Shown here in pieces: positions 52,003-61,287 of a stretch of DNA of 64,000 nt. Both the position numbers and the translations under genes were made by a program. The stretch spans positions 34,855-98,854 of the forward strand of contig NZ_JAPNLK010000022.1 in assembly GCF_026627505.1 (NCBI RefSeq). Reading direction: 5' to 3'. This DNA is from Streptomyces sp. H27-H5. GTDB taxonomy: Bacteria > Actinomycetota > Actinomycetes > Streptomycetales > Streptomycetaceae. How positions within the stretch are numbered: the stretch's first letter is position 1; the number at the start of each line of letters is the position of its first letter. The notes below the pieces were generated by a model. That model did not search any database and was not told the DNA's origin. It was given only the letters and a program-made list of their open reading frames with translations.

Positions 52003-52629
52003 TTGATCCGCAACGTACTCGGCTCCCTGCTGGGCCTGATCGGGGCGACGGTGGCCGTGTGGAGCCCCTTCCGCGTCTGGTACGAGGGCCGCCACGGGCG
52101 GGACTACCGCCTCGCGGACCTCTTCTCGTCCGCCGGGGTGACCGACGCCAAGGGCGCGCTGCTCGCCTCGTTCGTGATGCCCTTCGTGCTCGCCGCGCTG
52201 CTCACCCTCACGGCGATCCTGCTGCGCTCACGGCTGCTGATGGCGCTCGCGGGGGTGATCGTCCTCGGCTTCGCGGTGCTGTGGACGGTGCGCCAGGGGC
52301 AGGCCGCGGGCAGCCTCTCGGTCGGCGGTGACGGCGGGGGCCTCGGCGACGGGGTCGCCAACGCCTTCGGGGGCGGCGCGCTGCTCATCCTCGCGGCGTT
52401 CGTGATGCGCGGGCGTCCCACGCGCCGCCGGCCGCGGGACCTCCCCGCCACGGACGGCCCGTACGCCACGGACGCCCCGTACCCGCCGAACACCTCGTAC
52501 CCGCCGAGCGATCCGTACCCGCCGAGCGGGTCGTACCCCCCGGACACCTCGTACCCGCCGGCCTCGGGCCCGGCCGACCCGGCGACCGAGCCGTGGCACC
52601 GGCCGCCCCCGAACCGCGAGCAGCCGTAG
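52003..52629 (+). CDS. Membrane protein with Tyr/Pro-rich tail
   Basis: 208 residues from TTG 52003, after GGAGGGCC. About four membrane helices: VLGSLLGLIGATVAVWSPF, LASFVMPFVLAALLTLTAILL, LMALAGVIVLGFAVLWTV and GGGALLILAAFVM. The C-terminal 60 residues are a cytoplasmic, disordered tail with YPPS/YPPN repeats. No known family. Such tails often serve as flexible interaction segments; here that is a guess. Confidence 0.7.
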   Translation: MIRNVLGSLLGLIGATVAVWSPFRVWYEGRHGRDYRLADLFSSAGVTDAKGALLASFVMPFVLAALLTLTAILLRSRLLMALAGVIVLGFAVLWTVRQGQAAGSLSVGGDGGGLGDGVANAFGGGALLILAAFVMRGRPTRRRPRDLPATDGPYATDAPYPPNTSYPPSDPYPPSGSYPPDTSYPPASGPADPATEPWHRPPPNREQP

Positions 52630-52656
52630 TCCGTCGGTTCTGCACGGCGCGTCGGT

Positions 52657-53160
52657 TCAGCGCGGCGCGTCGGCGGTCGGGCCGCGTCGGTGCAGGTCGC
52701 CGAGGGAGTCGACGTACTTGAGCATGAGACGGGCGAAGTCCAGGCGTTCGTCCTCCGGCCAGTCGGCGGTGATGTACTCGAAGGCCGAGCGCTGATGGCG
52801 GCGGAAGCGTTCCATGAGTTCGTGCCCGGCCGGGCTGAGGTGGAGCACGCTGCGGCGGCCGTCCTGCTGGGAGGCGCCGCGGACCAGGTAGCCCGCCTTG
52901 ATGTTGTCGGTGACCATCCGACTCGCGACCGAGGGGTCCACCGCGAGGAGTTCGGCGACCCCTCCGACGGTGATCTCCCGCTCGGGGTCCCGGGTGGCCT
53001 CCATGACGTGGTTGAGCACCAGCGTGCGGCTGAGGTCCTTCGCCGAGATGGGGTTCTCGACCTCCAGCAGTGAGGTGCGGCGCAGCTTGGAGAAGGCCGG
53101 GCCCACGGCGTCCAGCAGCTCTTCGGCTGTCTTCGGCTCGTTCGGCTCGTTCGTCGTCAT
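52657..53160 (-). CDS. MarR-family regulator
   Basis: 167 residues from ATG 53160. A winged-helix MarR protein: ISAKDLSRTLVLNHVMEATRD, the HTH ITVGGVAELLAVDPSVASRMVTDNIKAGYLVRGASQQDGRRS with the wing at the end, and dimer helices on both sides. Divergent from an NmrA-type oxidoreductase gene; a 16-bp palindrome between them is the likely operator. By analogy with other MarR-NmrA pairs it should respond to a redox-active or phenolic compound. Confidence 0.9.
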   Translation of the reverse strand: MTTNEPNEPKTAEELLDAVGPAFSKLRRTSLLEVENPISAKDLSRTLVLNHVMEATRDPEREITVGGVAELLAVDPSVASRMVTDNIKAGYLVRGASQQDGRRSVLHLSPAGHELMERFRRHQRSAFEYITADWPEDERLDFARLMLKYVDSLGDLHRRGPTADAPR

Positions 53161-53215
53161 GTGGCGCATCGTACATTCATGACTGCGACCATATGTGTGT
53201 TGACGTGAAATTACG

Positions 53216-53231
53216 TGCATGCAAGCATGCA
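53216..53231. promoter_or_regulatory. Palindrome between MarR and NmrA genes, likely MarR operator
   Basis: TGCATGC-AA-GCATGCA, a perfect inverted repeat. TTGACG at 53200-53205 could be the -35 box of the NmrA gene, so a bound repressor would block its promoter. A direct repeat TACGTCACC follows at 53235-53255. Confidence 0.65.
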
Positions 53232-53286
53232 TATGTACGTCACCACGTACGTCACCATGGTCTACCACTGTGAAAGGAGACCCCGT

Positions 53287-54129
53287 ATGACCATCCTCGT
53301 CACCGGAGCCCGCGGCAGGATCGGGCGGGCGGTCGTCGACCGCCTCCACGCGGCCGGCACCGCCGTCCGCGCCGCCAGCGCCACACCCGCCGAACTGGCC
53401 GTCCCGGCCGGCGTCGACACCGTCGAGCTGGCCCTGAACCGCCCCGAGACCTTCGCCGCCGCACTCGCCGGGATCCGCCGGGTGTTCCTCTACCCCGAGC
53501 CCGCCGGCATCCACGAGCTGGTCGAGGCCGCCGGGTCCGCCGGGGTGGAGCACGTCGTCCTGCTGTCCTCCGCCTCGGTCCTCGCGCCGGGCGCCGACAC
53601 GGATCCGCTCGCCTCGCACAGCCTTCGGGTCGAACGCGCCCTGGCCGACGCCCCGTTCACCGTGACGCTGCTGCGCCCGGACGCCTTAGCCGGCAACGCG
53701 CTGGGCTGGGCGCACCCCATCGGGCGTCGGCAGCCGGTCCGGCTCGCCCACCCCGACGCCGCCCTCGCCCCCATCCACCCCGACGACATCGCCGACATCG
53801 CGGTCCGCGCCCTGACCGGCGACGACCTCGCCGGCCGCGCGATCACCCTGACCGGCCCCCGGTCGCTGACGTTCCGCGAGCAGCTCGCCGTCCTCTCCGA
53901 CGTCCTCGGCCGGGACATCCCCGTGGAGGAGATCAGCCGCGCCGAGGCCGAGCGGGAGATGGGCCGGTACATGCCGGCCCCCGTGGTCGGCTCCCTGCTC
54001 GACCTGTGGGCCGCCGCCACCGTGACCCCGGTCGCCCTCGCCGACACCACGGAGACCCTGTTCGGCACCCCGGCCCGCACCTTCGCCCGGTGGGCCCGCG
54101 AGAACGCCGCCGCCTTCGCCGGCCACTGA
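53287..54129 (+). CDS. NmrA-type NAD(P)-binding oxidoreductase
   Basis: 280 residues from ATG 53287 with AAAGGAG ahead. An atypical SDR of the NmrA/SDR5 group: the cofactor loop is VTGARGRIGRAVV at 5-17, followed by FAAALAGIRRVFLYPEP and VEHVVLLSSASVL; there is no YxxxK, and DDIADIAVRALTGDDLAGR is typical for the group. Likely an NADPH-dependent quinone or ketone reductase. Codon 134 (53686-53688) is TTA, rare in this genome, so bldA may affect its translation. Likely repressed by the divergent MarR. Confidence 0.85.
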   Translation: MTILVTGARGRIGRAVVDRLHAAGTAVRAASATPAELAVPAGVDTVELALNRPETFAAALAGIRRVFLYPEPAGIHELVEAAGSAGVEHVVLLSSASVLAPGADTDPLASHSLRVERALADAPFTVTLLRPDALAGNALGWAHPIGRRQPVRLAHPDAALAPIHPDDIADIAVRALTGDDLAGRAITLTGPRSLTFREQLAVLSDVLGRDIPVEEISRAEAEREMGRYMPAPVVGSLLDLWAAATVTPVALADTTETLFGTPARTFARWARENAAAFAGH

Positions 54130-54172
54130 CCGCCGCGCCGGGCGGCGCGGCGAAAGGGGCCGGACATGGCGG

Positions 54173-54204
54173 CGGCCCCGGTCCCCCCGAAGGGGGCGGG
54201 GCCG
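54173..54204. terminator. Bidirectional terminator between NmrA and cyclophilin genes
   Basis: CGGCCCCG (54173-54180) pairs with CGGGGCCG (54197-54204), with an inner CCCCC/GGGGG stem around CGAA. Between two convergent genes. Confidence 0.65.
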
Positions 54205-54230
54205 TCCGGCGCGAACGCGGGTGGGTCAGA

Positions 54231-54725
54231 TCACTTCTCGACGACGCCCGAGGCAGCGATCTCGATCTTGGCGCGGGTGGCGCCGGACTGGGAACCGAGG
54301 GACTCGATCTTCTGGACCAGGTCCGAACCCTCGACGACCTCGCCGAAGACGACGTGCTTGCCGTCGAGCCACGGGGTGACGACGGTGGTGATGAAGAACT
54401 GCGAGCCGTTGGTGTTGCGGCCGGCGTTCGCCATCGACAGCAGGAACGGGCGGTCGTGCTTCAGGTCGAAGTTCTCGTCGGCGAACTTCTCGCCGTAGAT
54501 GCTCTTGCCGCCGGTGCCGTTCTGGTTGGTGAAGTCGCCACCCTGCAGCATGAACTGGGGGATGACGCGGTGGAACGGCGAACCCGCGTAGCCGAAGCCG
54601 TGCTGGCCGGTGGCCAGCTCGCGGAAGTTCTGCGCCGTCTTCGGAACGACCTCGTCGAAGAGGTTGAAGACGATGCGGCCGGCGGCCTCGCCGTTGATGT
54701 TGATGTCGAAGTAAACGTTGCTCAT
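54231..54725 (-). CDS. Cyclophilin-type peptidyl-prolyl isomerase
   Basis: 164 residues from ATG 54725. Complete single-domain cyclophilin: [18 protein letters not shown] block ([15 protein letters not shown]), [23 protein letters not shown], with the catalytic Arg in [26 protein letters not shown] and [14 protein letters not shown]. Cytoplasmic since there is no signal. Speeds proline isomerisation in protein folding. It lies downstream of afsK on the same strand, 56 bases after its stop. Confidence 0.95.
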   Translation of the reverse strand: MSNVYFDININGEAAGRIVFNLFDEVVPKTAQNFRELATGQHGFGYAGSPFHRVIPQFMLQGGDFTNQNGTGGKSIYGEKFADENFDLKHDRPFLLSMANAGRNTNGSQFFITTVVTPWLDGKHVVFGEVVEGSDLVQKIESLGSQSGATRAKIEIAASGVVEK

Positions 54726-54781
54726 GGGGTCCATCCTGTCACTCCCGGTGCGGTACGCGAATCGGCGGGGCCGCGGCGCCG

Positions 54782-57211
54782 TCACGTGCCGGTACGGGTA
54801 CCCGTGCCCTTCGCCGCGTCCAGGGCGTACACGCAGCGGTCCTTGCTGCACGCGTAGACCACCCCCGCCTCCGCCACCGGGGCCCCGGTGATCTCGCCGC
54901 CGGTCGCCAGCTTCCAGCGGAGCTGACCGCCCGCCGCGTCGAGGGTGTAGAGGCAGTGGTCCGCCGAGCCGAAGTGCACCCGGCCGTCCGCGACCGCCGG
55001 CAGACCGGTGATCTCGCCGCCCGCCGCGAACCGCCACTTCGGGGTGCCGGTGACCGCGTCGAGCGTGTACAGGGCGCTGCCCGCGCCCAGGTGGACGTTG
55101 CCGTTGGCCACGACCACCGGGTCCGCCGACTGCCGGGGCTCGGTGGCGATGCGCCAGCGGTCCTTGCCGGTGACCGCGTCGAGGGCGTAGACGGTGCCCA
55201 GGTAGTCGACGAGGTAGACCCCGCCGCCGGTCACGGCCGCGCCCGGCGCGAACGCCGGGGCCGCCAGGAACACCGCCGGGGCCTCGAAGTGCCAGCGGAC
55301 CCGACCCGAGGCCCGGTCCACGGACAGCACACGGGTGCCGGCGACGACGTACACGTTGCCGTCGGGGGCCGGCGTGACGCGCACGGGGACGTTGCCGCAC
55401 GCGGCGGCGTCTCCGACGGGATACGACCAGGCCTCCAGGCCGCTGCGCGCGTCCAGGGCCCGCAGTCGGGCGTCCTGCCACACGTAGACGGTGCCCTCGT
55501 GCAGGACGGGGGCCGCCTCGGGGGTCTCGAAGTCGGACTGGGCGCCGGCGAGCTCCCACAGCTTCTGGCCGTTGGAGGCCTCCCAGCCCTGCACGCCGCC
55601 ACCGCGGGTCGCGGTGATGACGGTGCCCCGGTCGGCGCGCAGCGCGTACACCCAGGCATCGGTGGCCAGCCGCCACCGCTCGGAGCCGTCGGAGGAGTCG
55701 AGCGCGTACAGGGAGGGGCCGTCGGAGGCGTGGATACGCCCGTCGGAGACGGCCATCGACCAGGCGACGTCGCGGGTCTTGAACTGCCGGCGACCGCTGC
55801 CGACGTCCAGGGCGTGCACCTCGAAGGAGGTGACGTACAGCAGGTCGCCCGCGACGGTCGGGGTGCCCCAGACCTCGTTGGACATGCGGAAGCGCCACGG
55901 GCGCCAGCGGCCGCTGTCCGGGGACGGGCCGGGACCGGGGACGGCGGGCGCGCCGGTCACGGCCGGTACGGCCTCCACCGCCGAGGCCGTACCGCCGCCG
56001 GGCGGCCGGATCCAACCGGTCGCCGTGTCGGCCACCATCGCGGAGGACGCGGCGGCCGTGGCGCGCGGCCCGGGACCGATCGGCACCGGCGAGGCGCCGA
56101 GCCGGACGGGATCACCGGAGGGCACCAGGCCCGGCTGCGGCGGGTGGTGCGGGCGCGGCGGGGCGGCCTGGCCGGTCCGCGGGTCCGCCCAGGGGTCCGC
56201 GCCGCGCTGGCGGCGGTGCGTGGAGGGGCCGGAGACCGGTCCGTGGCCGTCCCCGGCGGCGGGCCGGCCCGGCGCCGGCCGACCGGGTGCGGAGCGCCCG
56301 GACGGGACGGCCGCCGTACGCAGACCCGCGCGGCGGGCCTCGATCATCGCGACGGCGCGCCCCGGCAGCCACGCCGAGGCGGTACCGCTGTCGTCGTCGC
56401 CGTCGAAGAGGTGCGGGGCCAGTTGCGCCTGGAGGTCGGCGGGACTGGGGCGCCGGCCGGCCTCCATCTGCATGCAGGACTCGATCAGGGGCCGCAGCTC
56501 GTCGGGGAGCCCTTCGAGGTTGGGGCCCTCGCGCAGCAGCATGAACACCGTCTCGACGGGGTTCGCGCCGTGGTAGGGCGGATGACCGGTCGCGGCGAAG
56601 ACCAGCGTGGAGCCGAGCGAGAACACGTCGCTGGCGCCCTTGACGCTGCGGGAGTCCTTGGCCTGCTCGGGCGACATGTAGGCGGGGGTGCCCACGGCGA
56701 CGTTCGTCATGGTCAGGCGGGTGTTGGAGACCCCGCTGGCGATGCCGAAGTCGATCACGCGCGGGCCGTCCTCGACGACGAGCACGTTCGACGGCTTCAG
56801 GTCGCGGTGGACCAGTCCGGCGCCGTGGATGGACTGCAGGGCCTCGGCGATGCCGGCCGCGAGCCACCGCACGGCCTGGGCGGGCATGGGCCCGCACTCG
56901 TTGACGATCTCCTCCAGCGAGGGCGCCGGAACGTACGCGGTGGCCAGCCAGGGCACCGCCGCACGCGGGTCGGCGTCGACGACGGCGGCGGTGTAGAAAC
57001 CGGAGACGGCGCGCGCCGCCTCCACCTCGCGGGTGAAGCGCACCCGGAACAACTGGTCCTCGGCGAGTTCGGTCCGCACCGTCTTGATCGCGACCCGCCG
57101 TCCGGACGCCGACCGCGCGAGATAGACCAGCCCCATGCCGCCGGCGCCGAGCCGTCCCAGCACCTCGAAGGGGCCGATCCGTCTCGGGTCGTGCTGCGTC
57201 AGCTGCTCCAC
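54782..57211 (-). CDS. afsK: AfsK, Ser/Thr kinase with C-terminal PQQ-type beta-propeller
   Basis: 809 residues from GTG 57211, with GGAGG six bases ahead. Kinase domain about 12-270: [15 protein letters not shown] (K43), HRDLKPSN at 135-142, DFG at 154-156, and the activation loop [20 protein letters not shown] with the Thr equivalent to the autophosphorylated T168 of S. coelicolor AfsK. A Pro-rich linker follows, then an eight-bladed-like repeat region with PQQ-type blades ([45 protein letters not shown]). No membrane helix is clear. AfsK phosphorylates AfsR, and DivIVA, in S. coelicolor. Confidence 0.93.
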   Translation of the reverse strand: MEQLTQHDPRRIGPFEVLGRLGAGGMGLVYLARSASGRRVAIKTVRTELAEDQLFRVRFTREVEAARAVSGFYTAAVVDADPRAAVPWLATAYVPAPSLEEIVNECGPMPAQAVRWLAAGIAEALQSIHGAGLVHRDLKPSNVLVVEDGPRVIDFGIASGVSNTRLTMTNVAVGTPAYMSPEQAKDSRSVKGASDVFSLGSTLVFAATGHPPYHGANPVETVFMLLREGPNLEGLPDELRPLIESCMQMEAGRRPSPADLQAQLAPHLFDGDDDSGTASAWLPGRAVAMIEARRAGLRTAAVPSGRSAPGRPAPGRPAAGDGHGPVSGPSTHRRQRGADPWADPRTGQAAPPRPHHPPQPGLVPSGDPVRLGASPVPIGPGPRATAAASSAMVADTATGWIRPPGGGTASAVEAVPAVTGAPAVPGPGPSPDSGRWRPWRFRMSNEVWGTPTVAGDLLYVTSFEVHALDVGSGRRQFKTRDVAWSMAVSDGRIHASDGPSLYALDSSDGSERWRLATDAWVYALRADRGTVITATRGGGVQGWEASNGQKLWELAGAQSDFETPEAAPVLHEGTVYVWQDARLRALDARSGLEAWSYPVGDAAACGNVPVRVTPAPDGNVYVVAGTRVLSVDRASGRVRWHFEAPAVFLAAPAFAPGAAVTGGGVYLVDYLGTVYALDAVTGKDRWRIATEPRQSADPVVVANGNVHLGAGSALYTLDAVTGTPKWRFAAGGEITGLPAVADGRVHFGSADHCLYTLDAAGGQLRWKLATGGEITGAPVAEAGVVYACSKDRCVYALDAAKGTGTRTGT

Positions 57212-57423
57212 CACTCGCCTCCACACCTCCCCGTACGGGCCCACGCCGGACCCGCTTCCACCAGCACGCACAGCGGCACGGCGGTCGGTTCCGCGCAGGG
57301 CAACCCGTGCGCGTCCCACGTGCGGGGGTTCGCCCCACCGCACCCGTGCAGCGTCTCACCCCGGCGAAGCCGGACGTCGCGCAAGCCCGATTCTGTCAGG
57401 CCCGCGCATGGTCCGGCCCCGGG

Positions 57424-58236
57424 TCAGGCGTGGCTTTCGGGAGCGGCTTTGGTACGGGGCTCCGAGAGCAGGCCGAAGACGGCCCCCTGATTGTCCGCGA
57501 CGACGGCGATCCGCCCGTACGGCGTGTCGAAGGGATCGGCGGTGACACGGCCGCCGAGGCGCTGCACCGTGGCGACGGTCTGGTCGCAGTCCGGGACGGC
57601 GAAGTAGACGAGGAAGTGCGCGGGCATGATCTCCGGGAAGGCGTCGGTGATCAGACTGCGCCCCAGCACGGCGGTGTCGGATCCGGGCCGGTTGCCGGGC
57701 GGGGACCAGACCCGGTACTCGATGCCGGTCTCGGGGTCGTCCTGGTCCTCGGGCACGTAGCCGAAGACCTTGTCGTAGAAGACGTCCACGGCGTCGCGGG
57801 CCCGGGTGTAGACCTCCGACCAGCAGTAGGTGTAGGGCTGTTGCTGCGATTCGAAGCCGTGGTGGGTGCCGGGCTGCCACAGCCCGAAGACGGCCCCGCC
57901 GGGGTCGGCCGCCATGGCGGCGGTGCCGTACGGGCCCACGGGCTGGGGGTCCATCACCATCTGGCCGCCGGCGGCCCGGATGCGGGCGGCGCAGGCGTAG
58001 GCGTCGGAGGTGTACAGGTAGACGCCCCAGACGGTGGGCATGCGGCCGTCCGGCTTGGGGGCGAGGGCCGCCACGTTGTGGCCCCGGGCGTAGGCCTGCG
58101 TGTAGTGGCCGTACTGGGCGCCCGCGCTGTCGCCGAAGGACCATCCGAAGAGCTCACCGTAGAAGCGCTTGCCCGCCTCGACGTCCGGAAGCGAGGCGTC
58201 CACCCAGCAGGGGGAGCCTTCCGCGAATGCGGCCAT
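57424..58236 (-). CDS. Double-domain VOC (glyoxalase-fold) protein
   Basis: 270 residues from ATG 58236. Two VOC modules in tandem: GSPCWVDASLPDVEAGKRFYGELFGW opens the first and PYTYCWSEVYTRARDAVDVFYDKVFGY the second, each ending in an AADPGGAVFGLW / VADNQGAVFGLL strand. Such proteins in Streptomyces are often called hydroxylases or resistance-type proteins; the actual activity is unknown. It is divergent from the TetR gene with a 406-base gap. Confidence 0.85.
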   Translation of the reverse strand: MAAFAEGSPCWVDASLPDVEAGKRFYGELFGWSFGDSAGAQYGHYTQAYARGHNVAALAPKPDGRMPTVWGVYLYTSDAYACAARIRAAGGQMVMDPQPVGPYGTAAMAADPGGAVFGLWQPGTHHGFESQQQPYTYCWSEVYTRARDAVDVFYDKVFGYVPEDQDDPETGIEYRVWSPPGNRPGSDTAVLGRSLITDAFPEIMPAHFLVYFAVPDCDQTVATVQRLGGRVTADPFDTPYGRIAVVADNQGAVFGLLSEPRTKAAPESHA

Positions 58237-58642
58237 CAGCCCGGTTCCTTCCGTTGTGCGGGGGTGTGTACCCTCCGTACCTCCCAGCCATGATGTGTCC
58301 GAAAACTTGTCCACAGCCTGTTGATAAGACTATTCGGGGGATACGTCACGATACGCACGGGGTCCCGGTCGACGCCCCCGCGGCGGTCTCGGGCGGGTCG
58401 CGGGCGGGACCGGGGCGGGTCGCGAGCGCGGGCGGGGCACGGGCGGGGCATGGGAGCGGCGCCGGTGGTGCGTGCCGGCCGGAAACCGCCGGCGCGAACC
58501 TTCGGCCGCAGGGCACGGATCCCGCCCCGCGGGCCCGGTCGAGGAGCCGGCCGACAGCCGCTCCCGTGCAGGCCGGCGGCCCCGTAACCCCATTTGCAGG
58601 CGGCCGAATAGCGCCCCGATCACCCCTCGGTAAGCTGACGGC
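58237..58642. other. Gap of about 400 bases without a gene
   Basis: It holds the start regions of the VOC and TetR genes, a perfect DnaA-box sequence TTGTCCACA (58307-58315), a G-rich run near 58390-58460, and a half operator CTGACG at 58635-58640, three bases before the TetR ATG. No coding region that I can support. Confidence 0.5.
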
Positions 58643-59290
58643 ATGACAGGACAAGTACGCACCGTCGACGGGCGTGTCGCCGGCCGGCGCGGCCAGGCGA
58701 CGCGGCAGAAGCTGCTCGACTGCCTCAGCGAGATGCTCAGCTCCTCGCCGTACCGCGACGTCAAGGTGATCGACGTCGCCCGCAAGGCCGGGACCTCCCC
58801 CGCGACCTTCTACCAGTACTTCCCGGACGTCGAGGGCGCCGTCCTGGAGATCGCCGAACAAATGGCCACGGAGGGCGCGCAGTTGACGGCGCTCGTCGAA
58901 GGTCGCAACTGGGTCGGCAAGGCCGGCTGGGCGGCGGCCGAGGAACTCGTCGAGGGATTCCTGGAGTTCTGGCGACGCAACGACGCGATCCTCCGGGTCG
59001 TCGACCTCGGCGCGGCCGAGGGCGACAAGCGGTTCTACAAGATCCGCATGAAGATCCTCAACTCCGTCACCAACTCCCTCACGGAGTCGATGAAGGAACT
59101 CCAGGCCAAGGGCAAGGTCGACAAGGACCTCAGCCCGGCGGCGATGGCCGGTTCGCTGGTCGCGATGCTGGCCGCGGTCGCCTCGCACCAGAAGGGCTTC
59201 CAGACCTGGGGCGTCAAGCAGGCCGAGCTCAAGCCGAACCTGGCGCTGCTCGTCCACCTCGGCATCACCGGCAAGAAGCCGACCAAGTAG
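58643..59290 (+). CDS. TetR-family regulator, candidate controller of the catabolic regulon
   Basis: 215 residues from ATG 58643. The HTH lies at about 18-65: GRRGQATRQKLLDCLSEMLSSSPYRDVKVIDVARKAGTSPATFYQYFPDVEGAVLEI. The C-terminal ligand domain is helical (WAAAEELVEGFLEFWRRNDAILRVVDLGAAEGDKRFY, LTESMKELQAKGKVDKDLSPAAMAGSLVAMLAAV). Palindromes with a three-base spacer are a common target type for this family. It sits next to two regulon units (acyl-CoA dehydrogenase; thiolase). Its own promoter has only a half-site, CTGACG. Confidence 0.85.
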   Translation: MTGQVRTVDGRVAGRRGQATRQKLLDCLSEMLSSSPYRDVKVIDVARKAGTSPATFYQYFPDVEGAVLEIAEQMATEGAQLTALVEGRNWVGKAGWAAAEELVEGFLEFWRRNDAILRVVDLGAAEGDKRFYKIRMKILNSVTNSLTESMKELQAKGKVDKDLSPAAMAGSLVAMLAAVASHQKGFQTWGVKQAELKPNLALLVHLGITGKKPTK

Positions 59291-59466
59291 CGGCGGACCC
59301 CGGGCCCCCGCCAGGGGTCCTGGTCCGCCGCCCGGGCCCGCTCCCGCAGCCCCCACCACCCCGCCGGCTCACGCCGGCGCCCGCTCCCGACCCCGTCGGT
59401 CCCCCACCGGCTTCCCGCCGGCCTCCACCGGCTCTCCGCCGGGCTTCACCCGGATCTCCGCCGCGA

Positions 59467-59943
59467 TCAGCGACGCTCCAGGCGGAACAGCCGGATCTCG
59501 CGCTCGATGCGCGCCTGGTACGTCGCGTACGGCGGCCAGAACCTCAGCGCCGCCTGCCACGCCGCCGCGCGTTCCTCGCCCTGCAACAGCCGGGCCCGTA
59601 CGGCGATGTCCCGACCGCGCCAACTCACTTCCGCGTCCGGGTACTTGATCAGGTTCCCGGTCCAGGCAGGGTGCCCGGGGCGGCCGAAGTTGGAGCCGAT
59701 CAGCAGCCAGCTCGCACCGTCGCCCTCCGGCATGCAGGCGAGCGGCGTGGTGCGCGGCAGGCCGGACCTGGCTCCCTTGGCGGTGAGGATCACACCGGGC
59801 AGCATCTGCGCGCTCAGGATGACCTTGCCGCGGGTCAGCCTGTGCACGGCCTTGTCCAGGGCCGGGATGACGTGTGGTGCGATCTTGGCGAACAGCATGG
59901 TCGAGGAGACCTTCTGCATCAGCCTGACGCCGACGGAAGCCAT
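59467..59943 (-). CDS. Deazaflavin (F420)-dependent nitroreductase-fold protein
   Basis: 158 residues; ATG overlaps the acyl-CoA dehydrogenase stop. Ddn/DUF385 family, a split-barrel fold that binds F420: the core reads LTRGKVILSAQMLPGVILTAKGARSGLPRTTPLACMPEGDGASWLLIGSNFGRPGHPAWTGNL with the family-typical SNFG and HPAW blocks. The first 40 residues form a helix (IAPHVIPALDKAVHRLTRG). Should reduce a substrate, perhaps a quinone or an enone, with F420H2. Coupled with the acyl-CoA dehydrogenase behind operator site 7. Confidence 0.88.
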   Translation of the reverse strand: MASVGVRLMQKVSSTMLFAKIAPHVIPALDKAVHRLTRGKVILSAQMLPGVILTAKGARSGLPRTTPLACMPEGDGASWLLIGSNFGRPGHPAWTGNLIKYPDAEVSWRGRDIAVRARLLQGEERAAAWQAALRFWPPYATYQARIEREIRLFRLERR

Positions 59944-61184
59944 CAGACGGCCATCCTCTCCGTGCTCGTGGACTCGGTCGCGGTCGTGGAGGGGACCGCG
60001 GTCGCGGACGCGGACCCGGTCGCGGACGGGCCGAACAGGCCCGCCCGCCGGGCGGCGTGCGCCCGCAGCCGGTGCACCGGGCCGAAGAGCAGCTCGTCGG
60101 CCGCGGCCCGCTTGAAGTAGAGGTGCGCGTCGTGCTCCCAGGTGAAGCCGATGCCGCCGTGCAGTTGGATCGCCTCGCCCGAGGTGATCCGCAGCGCCTC
60201 CAGCGCCTGCGCGAGGGCGAGGCCGCCCTGCTCGGGGTCCCAGGCGGCGTAGTAGGCGGCGGAGCGGGCCGCCTGCACCTGGACGTAGAGGTCCGCGAGG
60301 CGGTGTTTGACCGCCTGGAAGGACCCGATGGCGCGACCGAACTGCTCGCGCCGCCGTACGTGGTCCACCGTGCGGGCCAGCGCCTGTTCCGCCGCGCCCA
60401 CCGCCTCTGCGGCCAGCACGCCGGCGGCGGCGCGCCCGGTGACGGCGAGGGCCGCCGGTACGTCCCCCCGCCCGTCCCCGAGCAACTCGGCGGGCACGTC
60501 GCGCAGTTGGATCCGCCCCTGAGGCCTGGTCTCGTCCAGGGTGGACTGCCGGGCGCGTACGAGTCCGGGCGCGTCCTCCCGTACGAGGAACAGCAGGGTC
60601 CGGCTGCGGGCGAAGCCGCCGGTGTGCGCGGCGACCAGGAGCAGCCCGGCGCTGTGGCCGTCCAGCACCTGGGAGACCTCCCCGTAGAGCCGCCGGCCGC
60701 CCTCCCCCGACGTGGCCTGCACCCCACCGGCGCGACCGCCGCCGGCCCACTCCCCCGGCACGTTGTCGCCGGTCAGCGCGAGGGCCGTGGCCAGGGCGGT
60801 CCCGGGTACGGCGAGCGCGGCGGTCAGCCCGCCGGCGGCGATCGGGGGCAGCAGCGCGGCGCGCTGGGCCTGCGTCCCGAGGGCGGCGATCAGGGGCGCG
60901 GCGAGTACGGCGGTGGCGAGCAGCGGCGAGGGCAGCAGGGCCCGGCCGGTCTCCTCGCAGGCGAGGGCGAGGTCGGCCGGGGCGCATCCGACGCCGCCGT
61001 ACTCCTCGGCGATGGCGATGCCCGGCAGGCCGAGTTGCCGGGCGAGCTGTCGCCACAGTTCGTGGTCGTGTCCGGCGGCGGTGCGGACGGCGGCCCTGAC
61101 CTCATCCGGGCCGCAGCGTTTGCCCAGGATTTCGCGCAGGGTGCGGCGCATCTCGTGCTGCTCCGCGGTGAAGGCGGCATCCAT
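59943..61184 (-). CDS. Acyl-CoA dehydrogenase family protein
   Basis: 413 residues from ATG 61184. FAD enzyme fold: N-terminal helices (TLREILGKRCGPDEVR, LWRQLARQLGLPGIAIAEEYGGVG), a middle barrel that is shortened and Ala/Gly-rich, and the C-terminal helical block RREQFGRAIGSFQAVKHRLADLYVQVQAARS then ITSGEAIQLHGGIGFTWEHDAHLYFKRA. The base Glu of short-chain types is not obvious, as in the FadE heteromers of steroid catabolism, where two unlike subunits share a site. No second subunit is adjacent. Operator site 7 lies 20 bases ahead. Confidence 0.85.
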   Translation of the reverse strand: MDAAFTAEQHEMRRTLREILGKRCGPDEVRAAVRTAAGHDHELWRQLARQLGLPGIAIAEEYGGVGCAPADLALACEETGRALLPSPLLATAVLAAPLIAALGTQAQRAALLPPIAAGGLTAALAVPGTALATALALTGDNVPGEWAGGGRAGGVQATSGEGGRRLYGEVSQVLDGHSAGLLLVAAHTGGFARSRTLLFLVREDAPGLVRARQSTLDETRPQGRIQLRDVPAELLGDGRGDVPAALAVTGRAAAGVLAAEAVGAAEQALARTVDHVRRREQFGRAIGSFQAVKHRLADLYVQVQAARSAAYYAAWDPEQGGLALAQALEALRITSGEAIQLHGGIGFTWEHDAHLYFKRAAADELLFGPVHRLRAHAARRAGLFGPSATGSASATAVPSTTATESTSTERMAV

Positions 61185-61203
61185 CGTCGGGCTCCTCCCC
61201 GTA

Positions 61204-61220
61204 TCTGACGAGCCGTCATG
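61204..61220. promoter_or_regulatory. Palindromic operator, site 7
   Basis: TCTGACG-AGC-CGTCATG: one core mismatch (final G replaced by T). 20 bases before the acyl-CoA dehydrogenase start. Confidence 0.65.
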
Positions 61221-61287
61221 TTAGGGCGGTGGGAGCCAGATGCACAGGGGGCGGGCGAGGAGGGTTCGACGACCCGCGACGGGCCGG

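Noticed and set aside
58634..58650. GCTGACGGCATGACAGG at the TetR start as a full operator
   Set aside because: The right half does not match CGTCAG; kept only as a half-site remark.
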